DNA of 64,000 nt from positions 2,199 to 66,198 of the forward strand of contig QANZ01011517.1 in assembly GCA_003254925.1 (NCBI GenBank), written 5' to 3'. Positions 11,200-21,585 of the stretch are shown piece by piece (position 1 is the stretch's first letter; each line of letters begins with the position of its first letter). The notes under the pieces are model-generated. The model had not been told where the DNA came from, did not search any database, and saw only the letters and a list, made by a program, of their open reading frames with translations. Made by a program: the position numbers and the translations under genes. This stretch comes from Chamaecrista fasciculata. Its lineage: Eukaryota > Streptophyta > Magnoliopsida > Fabales > Fabaceae.

Positions 11200-14100
11200 G
11201 GTAAAAGCTTAACGGGGTCAACTAAGATATCTGGCATTGAAAGGTCAAATATTTTTTAGAAGAACTAAGATGCTATTAAACCTTTCACAAATGTTTTGGT
11301 CAATCCAAAACTTAATATAGAAGAAACCACAAAGCTTACCAGTTTCTTTGAAGAAATACGACATAACAAGTATTACACTTCTGAGTGTTATGGTGATGAG
11401 CTAATTTGCGAGTTTGAGAGGCACAAAATCGCAATGGCTATCTGAATAGTTTTGAAGGCTAAGCTTGGTGATAATTTCACCATAGAACTGATTAGGTTGA
11501 CGAATGAGTTCGACACCTATGAGTTTAAGCCAAACACTCATTTGAAGTAGCATCTAAGATAGATGACCAACATAATTAGAGAACTTGAGGAAGTTGAACA
11601 TGTTTGTCTGATGAAAAGCAAGAGAGGCAGTCATTAGATAACTCCCTTGTAGTTGGGAGAACTTGAAGGTTAATATAACCCAAAATACAAACATCGTTAT
11701 TTTTGATGATGTAGTTAAGCACTTGGAGTTGAAAGGTGGATGCTTAGAGGCATGTAAGGCCACCTAATAAGCTTGTTGTGAGGATGCATGGACTTTCTAA
11801 GTCAAAGCCCTATTTTAAGAAGGGCGGTCTTAATTCAAAAAGAAGGGAAACAAAAGCGAGTGAAAGAAGCTAAACTTTGTGTAGGTCAAGCACTTCACCT
11901 GCTAGAGATTGAACCATTTCGCACATGACTGTTTTTAAACAGGCTGAGCGAAAAGGTCTTGGTGAATTAAGTAAATTCACAAGTTTCTGGTACTGTTTAT
12001 CAAACAGGACCAGTCTCTTCTTTTTGGATTACAGACTCATGCTCCACAATCCACATAACTAGGGATTAAGGATCCATGGTCGAGTACCATCGATTATCGC
12101 ATTAAAGCAAGTGGCTTTACGTTGGAAACAACGCGAAAATCATGGTTAAAGGTATGACACATGCCTATTCACTTTACGAAGTGAAAGATGTTGAACACTC
12201 CATGATGCACTTTATGCTTATGACGTTCGACAGAAATTGAATTCTGTTATATGTCATTTTAAAGTTTGGGTTTTTTATTTTAACTTTCATAATAGAGTTG
12301 TAGTTAGTGTGAACAACTCTATTCTTTAAGGTTCAATTTTTTCCTGTGGAAGAAGTTCTTTGATTTTGGATATTGTTGGTGTTCGTTTTATAATTAAAAC
12401 GAATGTTTTGCTTTTTCTTCACACAATGTTAGCCAAAGAGGGCTGATAGGTGACATTCCATATGTGGAAATATCACTATGTGAAATTTTGTCTGACTGGT
12501 AAAGCAACATGATCCATTGCAAGTAATCCATTGTAATGTTTGCGGTCAAATGAATTTGAGGGTGAAACACGGAGCTTGGTATTTTTATTACTTTTATTGG
12601 ATGATTATTCACGATATGGTCATAACTATTTGATTCCATGTCATAAGTTTGAAGTTCTGTGGCACTTTAAACAAAATATGTACAAGGAGGATAATCAAAT
12701 GGTTAATAAGATTAAAGCAATTGTGCTCCGACCAATGTCGTGAATTTTCATCAATGTAGTTTAAATAGCTCTGTGTAGAAAAGGGATAATTGGACAGCTA
12801 ATTATTCCTGGCATTCCACAACAAGTGGTGTTGCCGAAAGAAGAAATGGAATTCTTCTAGACTGGGTTAGGTATATGGTGGCTCAAGTAAACCTACCAAT
12901 TTTACATTGGGTTGAGGTTTTACCAAAGTGACCTTCAAATACTTAACTGTGAGCCCTCAAAGTCAGTCACATCCACATCCTATGAGTCATGGTTAAACGC
13001 AAATTAGATGTGAGCATCTTATGACCCTAGGGGTCAATGGCGTATATCCATGACAATTCCTGAAAGCATGGGAAACTAAGTCCTAGAGGGACATATGTAT
13101 CTTTATAAGATACTCTAAGCAATTGAAGAGATGCATTTTCATAGATGAAAATGAAGATGGAACTGTGACTACAATAGAATTGAGAGATTCGACAATCATT
13201 GTGTCTAAATTTCCTGAAGAGGAGATGTTGACCGCACTGTTTCTTTTATGAGACAGTAGAACAAAGATAGTTCAAAACTCATTGACAAACTAGAATTGTT
13301 TAGGTGTGTCGATCTGAGTGGGAGCCAAGACAGTGCTGAGCAAATTGACAAACTAGAATCGTCTATGTATGTCAATCTGAGTGGGAGCGATGGTCAACAT
13401 CAAGACCTAAAAAAAAAAAAATAAATAAATAAATAAATAGAGAAGCTCCTATCAGAAGTAGTGACATGGAAGAAGGAGTGACAAAGAAAGTGTTCTTTAA
13501 TTACTCAAATCTTCTGTAGTTACTTAAGAAGGGGTTGATGAACCCTATTTTGAGAAGCATTGTCAAGTCCTACTCATGTGGAATGGAAGAAAGTGATGGA
13601 AAATGAAATGGACTCGGTGAAAAAGAACTGAGCGTGCATGATAATTGATCTGCCAAATGAGTACAAAGCCGTTAGGAACAAGTGAGTTCTCAAATGGCAC
13701 TAGGGGAGTGGGTTCTCAAATGCCAGAGGGCATAAAGCTATTGAAATGGAAGAAAGTGATGGAAAATGAAATGGACTCGGTGAAAAAGAACTGAGCGTGC
13801 ATGATAATTGATCTGCCAAATGAGTATAAAGCCGTTAGGAACAAGTGAGTTCTCAAATGGCACTAGGGCGTAAAGCCATTGAGAACAAGTGGGTTCTCAA
13901 ATGCCAGAGGGCATAAAGCTATTGGGAAAAAGTGAGTTCTCAAAACTAAACGAAAAATGGATGGATCAATTAACAAATATAAGACTCAACTAGTGATTAA
14001 GGGTTACACACAATAGGACAGTATTGATTGCGACAATACGCTTTTTACCTATTGTGTATTTCAACTCTACTAGACTTATTCTGGCATTAGTATAGAATTT

Positions 14101-15390
14101 AGATTTGGAATTACATCAAGTGGATGTAAGAAACCCCATTTTTGAATGGTGATCTGGATGAAGAAATCTATATGGATTGACCATTAGATTTCATTGAAAA
14201 AGAAAAAGAGAACAAAGTTTAGAAAGTCAAGAATCCATTTATGGATTGAAATATTCATCCGGATAGTGGTATTTGAAGTTTCACAAAGTAGTGACTTCAT
14301 ATGACTTCCAAATGTTAGAGGAAGACCACTACATCTACACTAAGTGGTTGCACATGTTTTTTGTCAAATCATCCTTATACGTAGATGGTATACTATTAGT
14401 CAGAAATTGTCTAAATTCTAAGATAACTATTAAAGAATGGCTCTCATTGAATTTATTGAGATGAAAGACATGGGTGAAGCATACCATATATTTGGAGTTA
14501 AGATCCAAATTGTTCAAGGCGAACTCTCTCTCTTTCACAAGAGAATTATGTTCTTGAGATCCTTGGGCATCTTTCCGCATTGTAGACAGCAAACCCATGT
14601 GTACCCCTGTTGCTACCGGAGTATCATTGAGTCTTGAAATATTTTCAAAACCGAATCGGATAGAAGAAGATGGAAAGAATTCCATATGCCAATATAGTTG
14701 GCAGCTTTGACGTACATTGATGGAAAGAGTTCCATATGCCAATGTAGTTGGCAATTTGATGTACGCATGATTTGTACAAGACCAGATATTTGTTGCAAAG
14801 TAGGATTGATAAGTAGACTTCAGTCTAGCCCCGCTAAAAAGTAATATAAAAAGTAGTAAAGAGGATCTTGAGATACTTAAAGGGCACTTCCTGTTACGCA
14901 TTGTGCTGTAGAGGAAGTAATTTAAACCTTGTTGGATACTCCGATGCCGATGTAGGCAGAAATGAAGAAGAGTGGAGACCAACTTTAGGTTTTATCTTCT
15001 TGCTCAAAATGGTACCGTTTGTTGGAGTAGCAAGAAGCTAAAGTGCATTGCGTTATATTCAATAGAGATTGAATTTGTGGCATGTACAATAGTGGGAGTA
15101 TAGGCTTTATGGCTAAAGTGGTTTATAAGACACCTTGGATTTGGAAATGAGAGTTCCAATCTTGTGATGTTGTTATGTGACAACACTATAGCCATATCCT
15201 ATGTAAAAGACCCTAAGTATGATAGCAAGATGAAGTTTTTGTAACTTCACATTGGGATTGTATATAGCACAAAAGAATCTATTGATGTACAATACATTTC
15301 AGCCGAATGTATGATAAAAGACCCCTTGACTAAACCCATAGTCAAAAATATTTTCAAAGAACACGTAAGTGCTTGACAAGCACAAAAGTA
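11200..15390 (+). pseudogene. Decayed Copia gag-pol region
   Basis: Domain order is readable despite many stops and frameshifts. Near 12010-12060 a protease-like segment reads WITDSC. Near 12480-12740 is the integrase zinc/core region, including a DDYSRYG-type segment at 12601-12620. Near 12830-12920 is the AERRNG...LPILHW block after the core. RT runs from about 13570 to 14470: a duplicated KA(I/V)xNKWVLK-like segment, then KYKTQLVIKGYTQ near 13975, DLELHQVDVR near 14102, and LYVDGIL near 14375 where Copia elements have YVDD. RNase H motifs follow: GYSDAD near 14940, LLCDNT near 15170, and a DPLTKP-like end near 15322. No frame is long enough to make a working enzyme. Confidence 0.85.
13583..13945 (+). 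repeat. Tandem duplication inside the RT relic, period 163 bp
   Basis: The stretch starting atggaagaaagtgatggaaa at 13583 recurs at 13746. A shorter ~32-bp unit ending in gttctcaaa, which encodes the NKWVLK-like motif, occurs about five times between 13660 and 13945. Confidence 0.8.
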
Positions 15391-15519
15391 TAATATGCAG
15401 ACATTATGTAATGCGACTACATAGTGATATTATATCTTTATGTCATCACTTTAGTGAATGTTTAGACGTATACAATGTCTAGTATGTCGTACAGGTGAAA
15501 AGGTTGGCTCTCTCACACG

Positions 15520-16136
15520 NNNNNNNNNNNNNNNNNNNNNNNNNNNNNNNNNNNNNNNNNNNNNNNNNNNNNNNNNNNNNNNNNNNNNNNNNNNNNNNNN
15601 NNNNNNNNNNNNNNNNNNNNNNNNNNNNNNNNNNNNNNNNNNNNNNNNNNNNNNNNNNNNNNNNNNNNNNNNNNNNNNNNNNNNNNNNNNNNNNNNNNNN
15701 NNNNNNNNNNNNNNNNNNNNNNNNNNNNNNNNNNNNNNNNNNNNNNNNNNNNNNNNNNNNNNNNNNNNNNNNNNNNNNNNNNNNNNNNNNNNNNNNNNNN
15801 NNNNNNNNNNNNNNNNNNNNNNNNNNNNNNNNNNNNNNNNNNNNNNNNNNNNNNNNNNNNNNNNNNNNNNNNNNNNNNNNNNNNNNNNNNNNNNNNNNNN
15901 NNNNNNNNNNNNNNNNNNNNNNNNNNNNNNNNNNNNNNNNNNNNNNNNNNNNNNNNNNNNNNNNNNNNNNNNNNNNNNNNNNNNNNNNNNNNNNNNNNNN
16001 NNNNNNNNNNNNNNNNNNNNNNNNNNNNNNNNNNNNNNNNNNNNNNNNNNNNNNNNNNNNNNNNNNNNNNNNNNNNNNNNNNNNNNNNNNNNNNNNNNNN
16101 NNNNNNNNNNNNNNNNNNNNNNNNNNNNNNNNNNNN
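15520..16136. other. Assembly gap (617 N)
   Basis: Unknown bases between the RNase H relic and the 3' LTR; the polypurine tract would be here. Apparent long frames across it are artefacts. Confidence 1.
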
Positions 16137-16138
16137 GA

Positions 16139-16601
16139 TGTTAGGATATGGGTCCACCCTTGATGGATTGGACCCATTCAAATCCATGATCCTAAATAAT
16201 AATAACTATTATTATTATTTGTTATTTATTAATTAATTTAATTAATTAAATATTATGTCAGACAAGGATCATGGGGTGTGGGGAGTTATCTTGTGTGAGT
16301 GGGATAATAAAAATAATTATTATTTTCTAAACCCCCACATTTTGAGGAAGGCAGTTCCAAGTGAGTGAGAATTGCATCAACAAAAGTGGATGAAGCGCAC
16401 GTCTCATTTTTTGGTGGTGAAAAAGTGAGGTTCTGAGAAATTGAGTCTGTGGCTTTCATTCTTGCTTCATCTCTGGTGTCTCTCCCAGTCAGTGTGCTTT
16501 TGCTGTGTAGACCGTTCGTACGGGGATCCGAGTTCGAGTTTGTGACCGGGTCTTCGCGTGGGTATTTGGATCCGACATCCAGGTACGCCCGAAACCTTTC
16601 A
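16139..16601 (+). repeat. 3' LTR of the Copia element
   Basis: 463 bp, almost identical to 8611-9076, followed by the CTCTC target duplication. Confidence 0.92.
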
Positions 16602-16688
16602 CTCTCTTTTTTCTATAATTAGTCATACAAAAAACTATCATTTATATTCCCTTTTACTATAATTATTATGTGACATGTGTCTTTTTAT

Positions 16689-17038
16689 AGGGCAAAAGTG
16701 CTAATTTCGTCCTCAAACTTTACATCGACTGTCAATTTCGTCCGTAATGTTTTACATTTTTGTCAGTTTTATCATGTGCTCTTACTTTAGTCAAATATTA
16801 ACAACAGAATCTACGTGGCTAATGATATGTAATGTATAATTGATAGAAAAAGAAACTCAAATCCTAACTTAGATTGAAAAACAGGATGCAGTCTATCATT
16901 AATTTAATGAAAGAAGTTAGTCAAATGACAAAATTGACCAAAATATAAAATATTAAGGAAAAAATTAACAACAAAAAAAGATTGGGGTGAAATTGACAGT
17001 TAATGTAAAGTTTGGGGACAAAATTAGTGCTTTTGCCT
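16689..17038. mobile_element. Foldback MITE, family A, full copy
   Basis: The two halves are inverted: agggcaaaagtgctaattt at the left end matches the reverse complement of aaattagtgcttttgcct at the right. Flanks share tttttat (16682-16688 and 17039-17045). Other copies: 38935-39110 (half), 42160-42335 (half, in an RPL32 intron) and 54335-54690 (near full, at the ALKBH8 5' end). Non-coding. Confidence 0.8.
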
Positions 17039-17059
17039 TTTTTATAGTGAACCTATATC

Positions 17060-17260
17060 AAAACATCAAAACCTCAAATTGGTCTCAAATGTATAGCATA
17101 AATTTCAAATTGGTTCTAAATATTTTATTTGTTTCACATTTGTCCTTCATGTTTTTATAATTTTTGAAGTTGGTCCCAAACTAATGAATTTGTGGTCATA
17201 TCTCTCACATTTTAAGTTCAAATGCGACAAATTTAAAATCACAATTTGTTTTTGACAGAA
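17060..17260. repeat. Family C repeat, truncated end
   Basis: tcaaaacctcaaattggtct and the following ~160 bases match the end of the 63409-63906 element. Only one end is present. Confidence 0.55.
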
Positions 17261-17790
17261 TACTATACTTAGGATCATCAACAAACGAGATCAAATTAAA
17301 TTCTAAAATTAAATCACTCATTTCATAGTTAAATAAACGAAGTTGTTCATATTTCTCTCATTTCACCCGCATGCATTTAACCCACTGGTATGATTTATTA
17401 ACAAAGTTAAACCTTCGTTAGATAGTGATAAAGAAATTAAACAAAGATGATTGAAGCGAGGTATATTGAATATCAAGAGGAACGTAACAGATACAAAGAT
17501 ATAATAGTAATCAATACTAACAGACAAATGTTAGAAGCAGAAAGAGAAAAACTAAGGAGATATATTATAGAAATCAAATCTACACAAGATTACAGACCAA
17601 CATCTACACCAAAACAAACTACATTTAGTGCTCCTAGACATGCAAAGTAAAATTTAGCTACTTAGGTAAGCAAATCTGAACGAACATCTTTTTGTGATGT
17701 TTACAATATTAATTCAAAAGTGATTTCTTATGATGATTTTAATCAAAGGTTAGCCTATTACACTTTTCTATTATAAGCTCATTTAAAAAT

Positions 17791-18107
17791 GAGAAAACAT
17801 AATTTAGATTGAGTTAACTAATACGTACCTAAATAATTAAAATATAATATTCAATCCATGAATTATTGCAATTGTCAATAATTTGGTCCCGAGTCAAATT
17901 TAAGAATAAAAAAGTAAACATTTGTACAAATTTAATGACTAAATAGTATTAATTTAATTAGTAAAAATTTAAGGATAAAAATATTTAAAATTAGTTCAAA
18001 TTTAGGGACTAAATCATCACTATGGACCAAATGGTAGACAATTGCAATAATTCAAGGACTGATTAGTTGACTCAGTATAAATTTAGAGACCAAATAGAAG
18101 ATTTTCT
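17791..18107. mobile_element. Foldback MITE, family B
   Basis: Ends GAGAAAAC / GATTTTCTC are inverted. Interior phrases about 'ggtccc...caattgtcaataattt' recur inverted. Flanks tttaaaaat and tttaaaaaa give an 8/9 match, fitting a 9-bp Mutator-like target duplication. Related to 20243-20669. Confidence 0.65.
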
Positions 18108-18761
18108 CTTTAAAAAATTAAAACATGCAAGTAATTGGCCTCCATACTGCCTCTTGATTAATAGGATATATTAGTTTACATAAATTATAGTAATAATATC
18201 CCCTCAACACTATAATGTATAAACAACTTGTTCAAGCAATGAACAATGTGTCAAGCTTTAATTTGACCTCTTAGCATACATCCTAGACGTTTTTGTTCAC
18301 CAGGAGTGACAATATCTCTTTAAAGTTTGGTGGATATATTTTCAAAGGCCTATAATTAGAGGAAAAAAACAGAAATATTGAATTGCAGGCAAAACACAAA
18401 TATAAATACTCAATTCATTAAAATCATCAGATTGGATAAGCATTCTCTGAAGTTTCACGAGAAATTAAATTTCTAACCATCTCAACTCTCCACTCCCATT
18501 ACATGTAAAAATTACAATGAAAAGTTTTAATCATTTTGCAAATCCAGCAATACAGCACCTTGCTCAAAAATCACAATGACTGCTATGGCTTCAAACATAG
18601 AGCAGAGTTGTGAGATCTTTAGAATTTAGTTTTGGAGTTTAGGAATAAAATTAGTAATTTTTAGATTTAGATAGATTTCTAAATTAATTTTAGACCTGTA
18701 TTGAGATTTTTTAGTTTAAAATTTTTAGAAATTAGAAAATTCAATAGTTTAGAGTTTTAAT
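18108..18761. other. AT-rich intergenic DNA
   Basis: No coding or RNA signature. Bases 18610-18750 contain repeated ttagaaatt/tttagattta phrases, probably an old decayed repeat. Confidence 0.4.
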
Positions 18762-19028
18762 TAGGGTAAATTACACTTTGGTACCATGTTCTATGAATCG
18801 ATTTCACTTTGGTACCCTGTTCTTTCAAAAGTGACACTTTGGTACCTATTCTTTGCACCATTAACACTTTGGTACCCTAAAAAAGATAGAACAGGTAACA
18901 AATCGTGAAAGAACATGGTAACAAAGTGAAATCAGTCCACAGAAGGGGATACCAAAGTGTTAACAATGCAAAGAACAAAATACCAAAATATTACTTTTGA
19001 AAGATCAGGATAACAAATTACATCTTAT
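18762..19028. mobile_element. Foldback MITE, family D ('actttggtacc' type)
   Basis: Left half has four spaced cactttggtacc units after ttagggtaaattaca; the right half has the inverted forms (taccaaagtg...). A second copy, cut by the assembly gap, is at 43122-43497. Confidence 0.7.
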
Positions 19029-19789
19029 TAATGTCACTTTTCTAGACTCGACAATTGACATCTTCGAGTAAAAACTAAAAGATACTAGAGATAATATTTT
19101 TAAGAACAAATTATATATTTGCAAGCCACTCAACACAATGAAACTAACAATATAAATTTTCTCTATAAACTCTATTTCTAAAATTATAAGTTTGTAGGGA
19201 CTACTTTGAGAGAATTCAAATGATTTCAGGAATTTTCATAAATTATAGTTCTTAGTGCACTGCATCTTAATAGCATTTCGCCCCCCCTAAATTCTAGAAA
19301 TCTCAAAAAAGCCTCAAGACTCTCTATGACAGCCTATTCGAACCCCTTCTTCATTTTGTGCAAACACACACTTGACTCTCTCCCACGGTCACCGGCCACC
19401 ATCCATATGAGTGAATTTTGTATCCGATAGATTTTAGCCCTAAAATTTGATTTTTGATGAAATTTTTTAATTTTCTTGAAATTGTTGGTTTGGGTGAATT
19501 GGGAGGATGATAAAGATGAATTCTAATGCATTGATTTGAATTTAGAAAGTGTATATTGAAATTTGGTATTCATGCTCAAAACTTTATAGTTGCATTTTAG
19601 TCCTTATGAATGATTTTGATGAAGTAAATAGGATACTTTGGAATTATGGAGAGTTTTGGATCAATGATATCAAATTTAAAGTGTAGTAGTTTATGTATCC
19701 AAGTTTTATTGAAAGAAAAGATAGTGATTAGTTTATGAGAATTGGCCCATGAATTTGATTTTGAAACTTGATTTTGAACTTATCATGAT
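19029..19789. other. Intergenic, no gene seen
   Basis: Stops in all frames; I recognise nothing beyond short AT tracts. Confidence 0.4.
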
Positions 19790-20200
19790 TGTATGGATTT
19801 CAAACATGGTTAAAGCTCTCAAATTAGTTCCAAAGTCACTTATTGATTTTCTCGGTTAGGTGTTAGAATACTAAGCGAGTGTGGCTAAGAGTTGGAAACT
19901 TAAAATAAAGTGTTAGCAAGTGGACTTCACTAACTATTGTGAAGAGTTAAAACAAATTGTTTTTGGCCCAAAAGATCATTTCAAAATCACTTGAGAAACC
20001 CAAACAAACAAAGCCGAAGAGAGAAACCCAACAAAAAGAAAAGAACGAAAGAAACAGAAAATCAGAAATTGGCCAGATTATTAAATGGAAGCGGTGTTGA
20101 AAATCTGAATAGGTTTCAAGTAGCAACTAGAGGCTTCCATTCAATGCAATTTTGATTGGCAATAATTCTCCCAATAATTATTCAATGCAATTGCTTTAGA
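19790..20200. repeat. Repeat E, uninterrupted copy
   Basis: Matches 33190-33525 followed by 38770-38905. Shared phrases are cactaactatt(g/a)tgaagagtta, tttttggcccaaaa and aatggaag(c/t)ggtgt. The second copy is split by a 5.2-kb Copia element, so this one shows the pre-insertion arrangement. Confidence 0.65.
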
Positions 20201-20242
20201 AGATCACTACATGTACCCTTTCAGATTTATCAACAATTATTT

Positions 20243-20669
20243 AAGAGAAAACTTACTATTTGATACCGAATTTAGACCAAGTCAACTAATCAGTTCTTAA
20301 ATAATTGAAATACATGATTTGGTCCCTGAAATATTTCAATTATCAACTATTTGGTCCCTAGTGACGATTTGGTCCCAAAATTTGAACTAATTTTATACTT
20401 TTTCGTCCTTGAATTTGTGCTAAATTAATACTATTTGATCCTTGAATTTGAACTAAATTAATACATGATTTGGTCCCTGGATTTGTACTAATTAATACTA
20501 TTTGGTTTCTGAATTTGAACTAACTTAATACTTTTTGGTCCCTGAATTTGACTGAGGGACCAAATCGTTGACAATTGTAATAATTCAAGAACTGAGTAGT
20601 ATATTTTGATTATTAAGGGACTAATTAGTTGACTCGATATAAATTCAGTGACCAAATAATATTTCTCTT
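20243..20669. mobile_element. Foldback MITE, family B, longer copy
   Basis: GAGAAAAC... at 20243 and an inverted end at 20669. The interior has several tandem 'ggtcc(c/t)tgaatttg(a/t)actaa' units. No clear target duplication. Confidence 0.6.
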
Positions 20670-21101
20670 GAATTTGGTTATTGCATAGAGGTTGGGGAGT
20701 TCTGTACTGTAGAGCCTGTATTCAATTCCTAGCTTGATGAATAACATTCTTTTATTTTATTTTTTCATTACTGTCTTAAACTTTGTGCATTTGAAAATAA
20801 GAAATTTGAATTATAAGTTTTATGTTGTTGTATGCTGATAGTTTTAACTGTCTTTTGGTCCTACACAATTCCTTCTTTCTTGAAGGTCCAGGATTATCTT
20901 AAATAAATAAATAAATATTACTATTTTTTTGGCCATGATACTTATTCAATAAATATAAATTAATTGGATCTTTAAATCTTTGTGGCCCCTAAACCTTATT
21001 AGCCTACTTTGCACCCTCAGGAAAAATGCAAATAATGATGAATAACAACTTTTGATATATGATTTTAGTAGCATCAGATTCTATTATGATGGTTTCCTTA
21101 T

Positions 21102-21408
21102 GAGTAAACTACTAAATTGGTCCCTGGATTATTGGCTCGCTGACAGATTGGTCCCCTAATTTAGGAAATTGACAAATAGGTCCCCGAATTTTTCTAACGA
21201 GTCAAATAGGTCCCCGAATTTTTCTAACGTTAGTCAAATAGGTCCCCGAATAACATGCACAGAAGGACCTATTTAACAAATGTTAAAAAAATTCGGGGAC
21301 CTATTTGACTCGTTAGAAAAATTCGGGGACCTATTTGTTAATTTCCTAAATTCGGGGACCAATCTATCAGCGAGTCAATAATCCAAGGACCAATTTAGTA
21401 GTTTACTC
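21102..21408. mobile_element. Near-perfect hairpin MITE, 307 bp, just upstream of the NLR gene
   Basis: GAGTAAACTACTAAATTGG at the left equals the inverted right end. Arms of about 140 bp carry repeated ggtccccgaatttttctaac units. A perfect 10-bp direct repeat, gtttccttat, flanks it (21092-21101 and 21409-21418), which fits a Mutator-superfamily 9-11 bp duplication. Few mismatches between arms suggest a young insertion. It ends 177 bases before the NLR start codon. Confidence 0.85.
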
Positions 21409-21585
21409 GTTTCCTTATTATATATAAGCTTTCCATGCAATGGCCACAAAATCCTCTACTCTTTGAGCCTTTTAAGTGTTTATCTCTTTTATGGTGAAAA
21501 AATGAACATGCATGTGGTAATTTGATATATACATGTTGTTAGGACTTAGAGGATAGTCTCTAATCCTAGTGTCCTTTATAATTAG

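Larger units (their letters stand above)
8611..16601 (+). mobile_element. Complete Ty1/Copia LTR retrotransposon with decayed interior
   Basis: LTRs at 8611-9076 and 16139-16601 differ at two bases plus one 3-bp indel. Both start TGTTAGGATATGGG and end CCTTTCA. The 5-bp target duplication CTCTC lies at 8606-8610 and 16602-16606. A tRNA-Met primer-binding site (TGGTATCAGAGC) sits at 9078-9089. The interior carries recognisable but stop-ridden Copia gag/protease/integrase/RT/RNase H sequence. Orientation is plus. Near-identical LTRs say recent insertion; the broken interior says it moved using proteins from another element. 617 bases just before the 3' LTR are unsequenced. Confidence 0.92.

Noticed and set aside
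14335..14982. 215-aa minus-strand frame
   Set aside because: Antisense shadow of the Copia RT/RNase H relic.
15458..16187. Long frames on both strands around 15.5-16.2 kb
   Set aside because: They consist of unsequenced bases (N gap 15520-16136).
17447..17650. 67-aa charged frame (MIEARYIEYQEERNRYKD...)
   Set aside because: Helical-looking composition but no recognisable family, no promoter or exon context, and it lies among repeats. I cannot support it as a gene.
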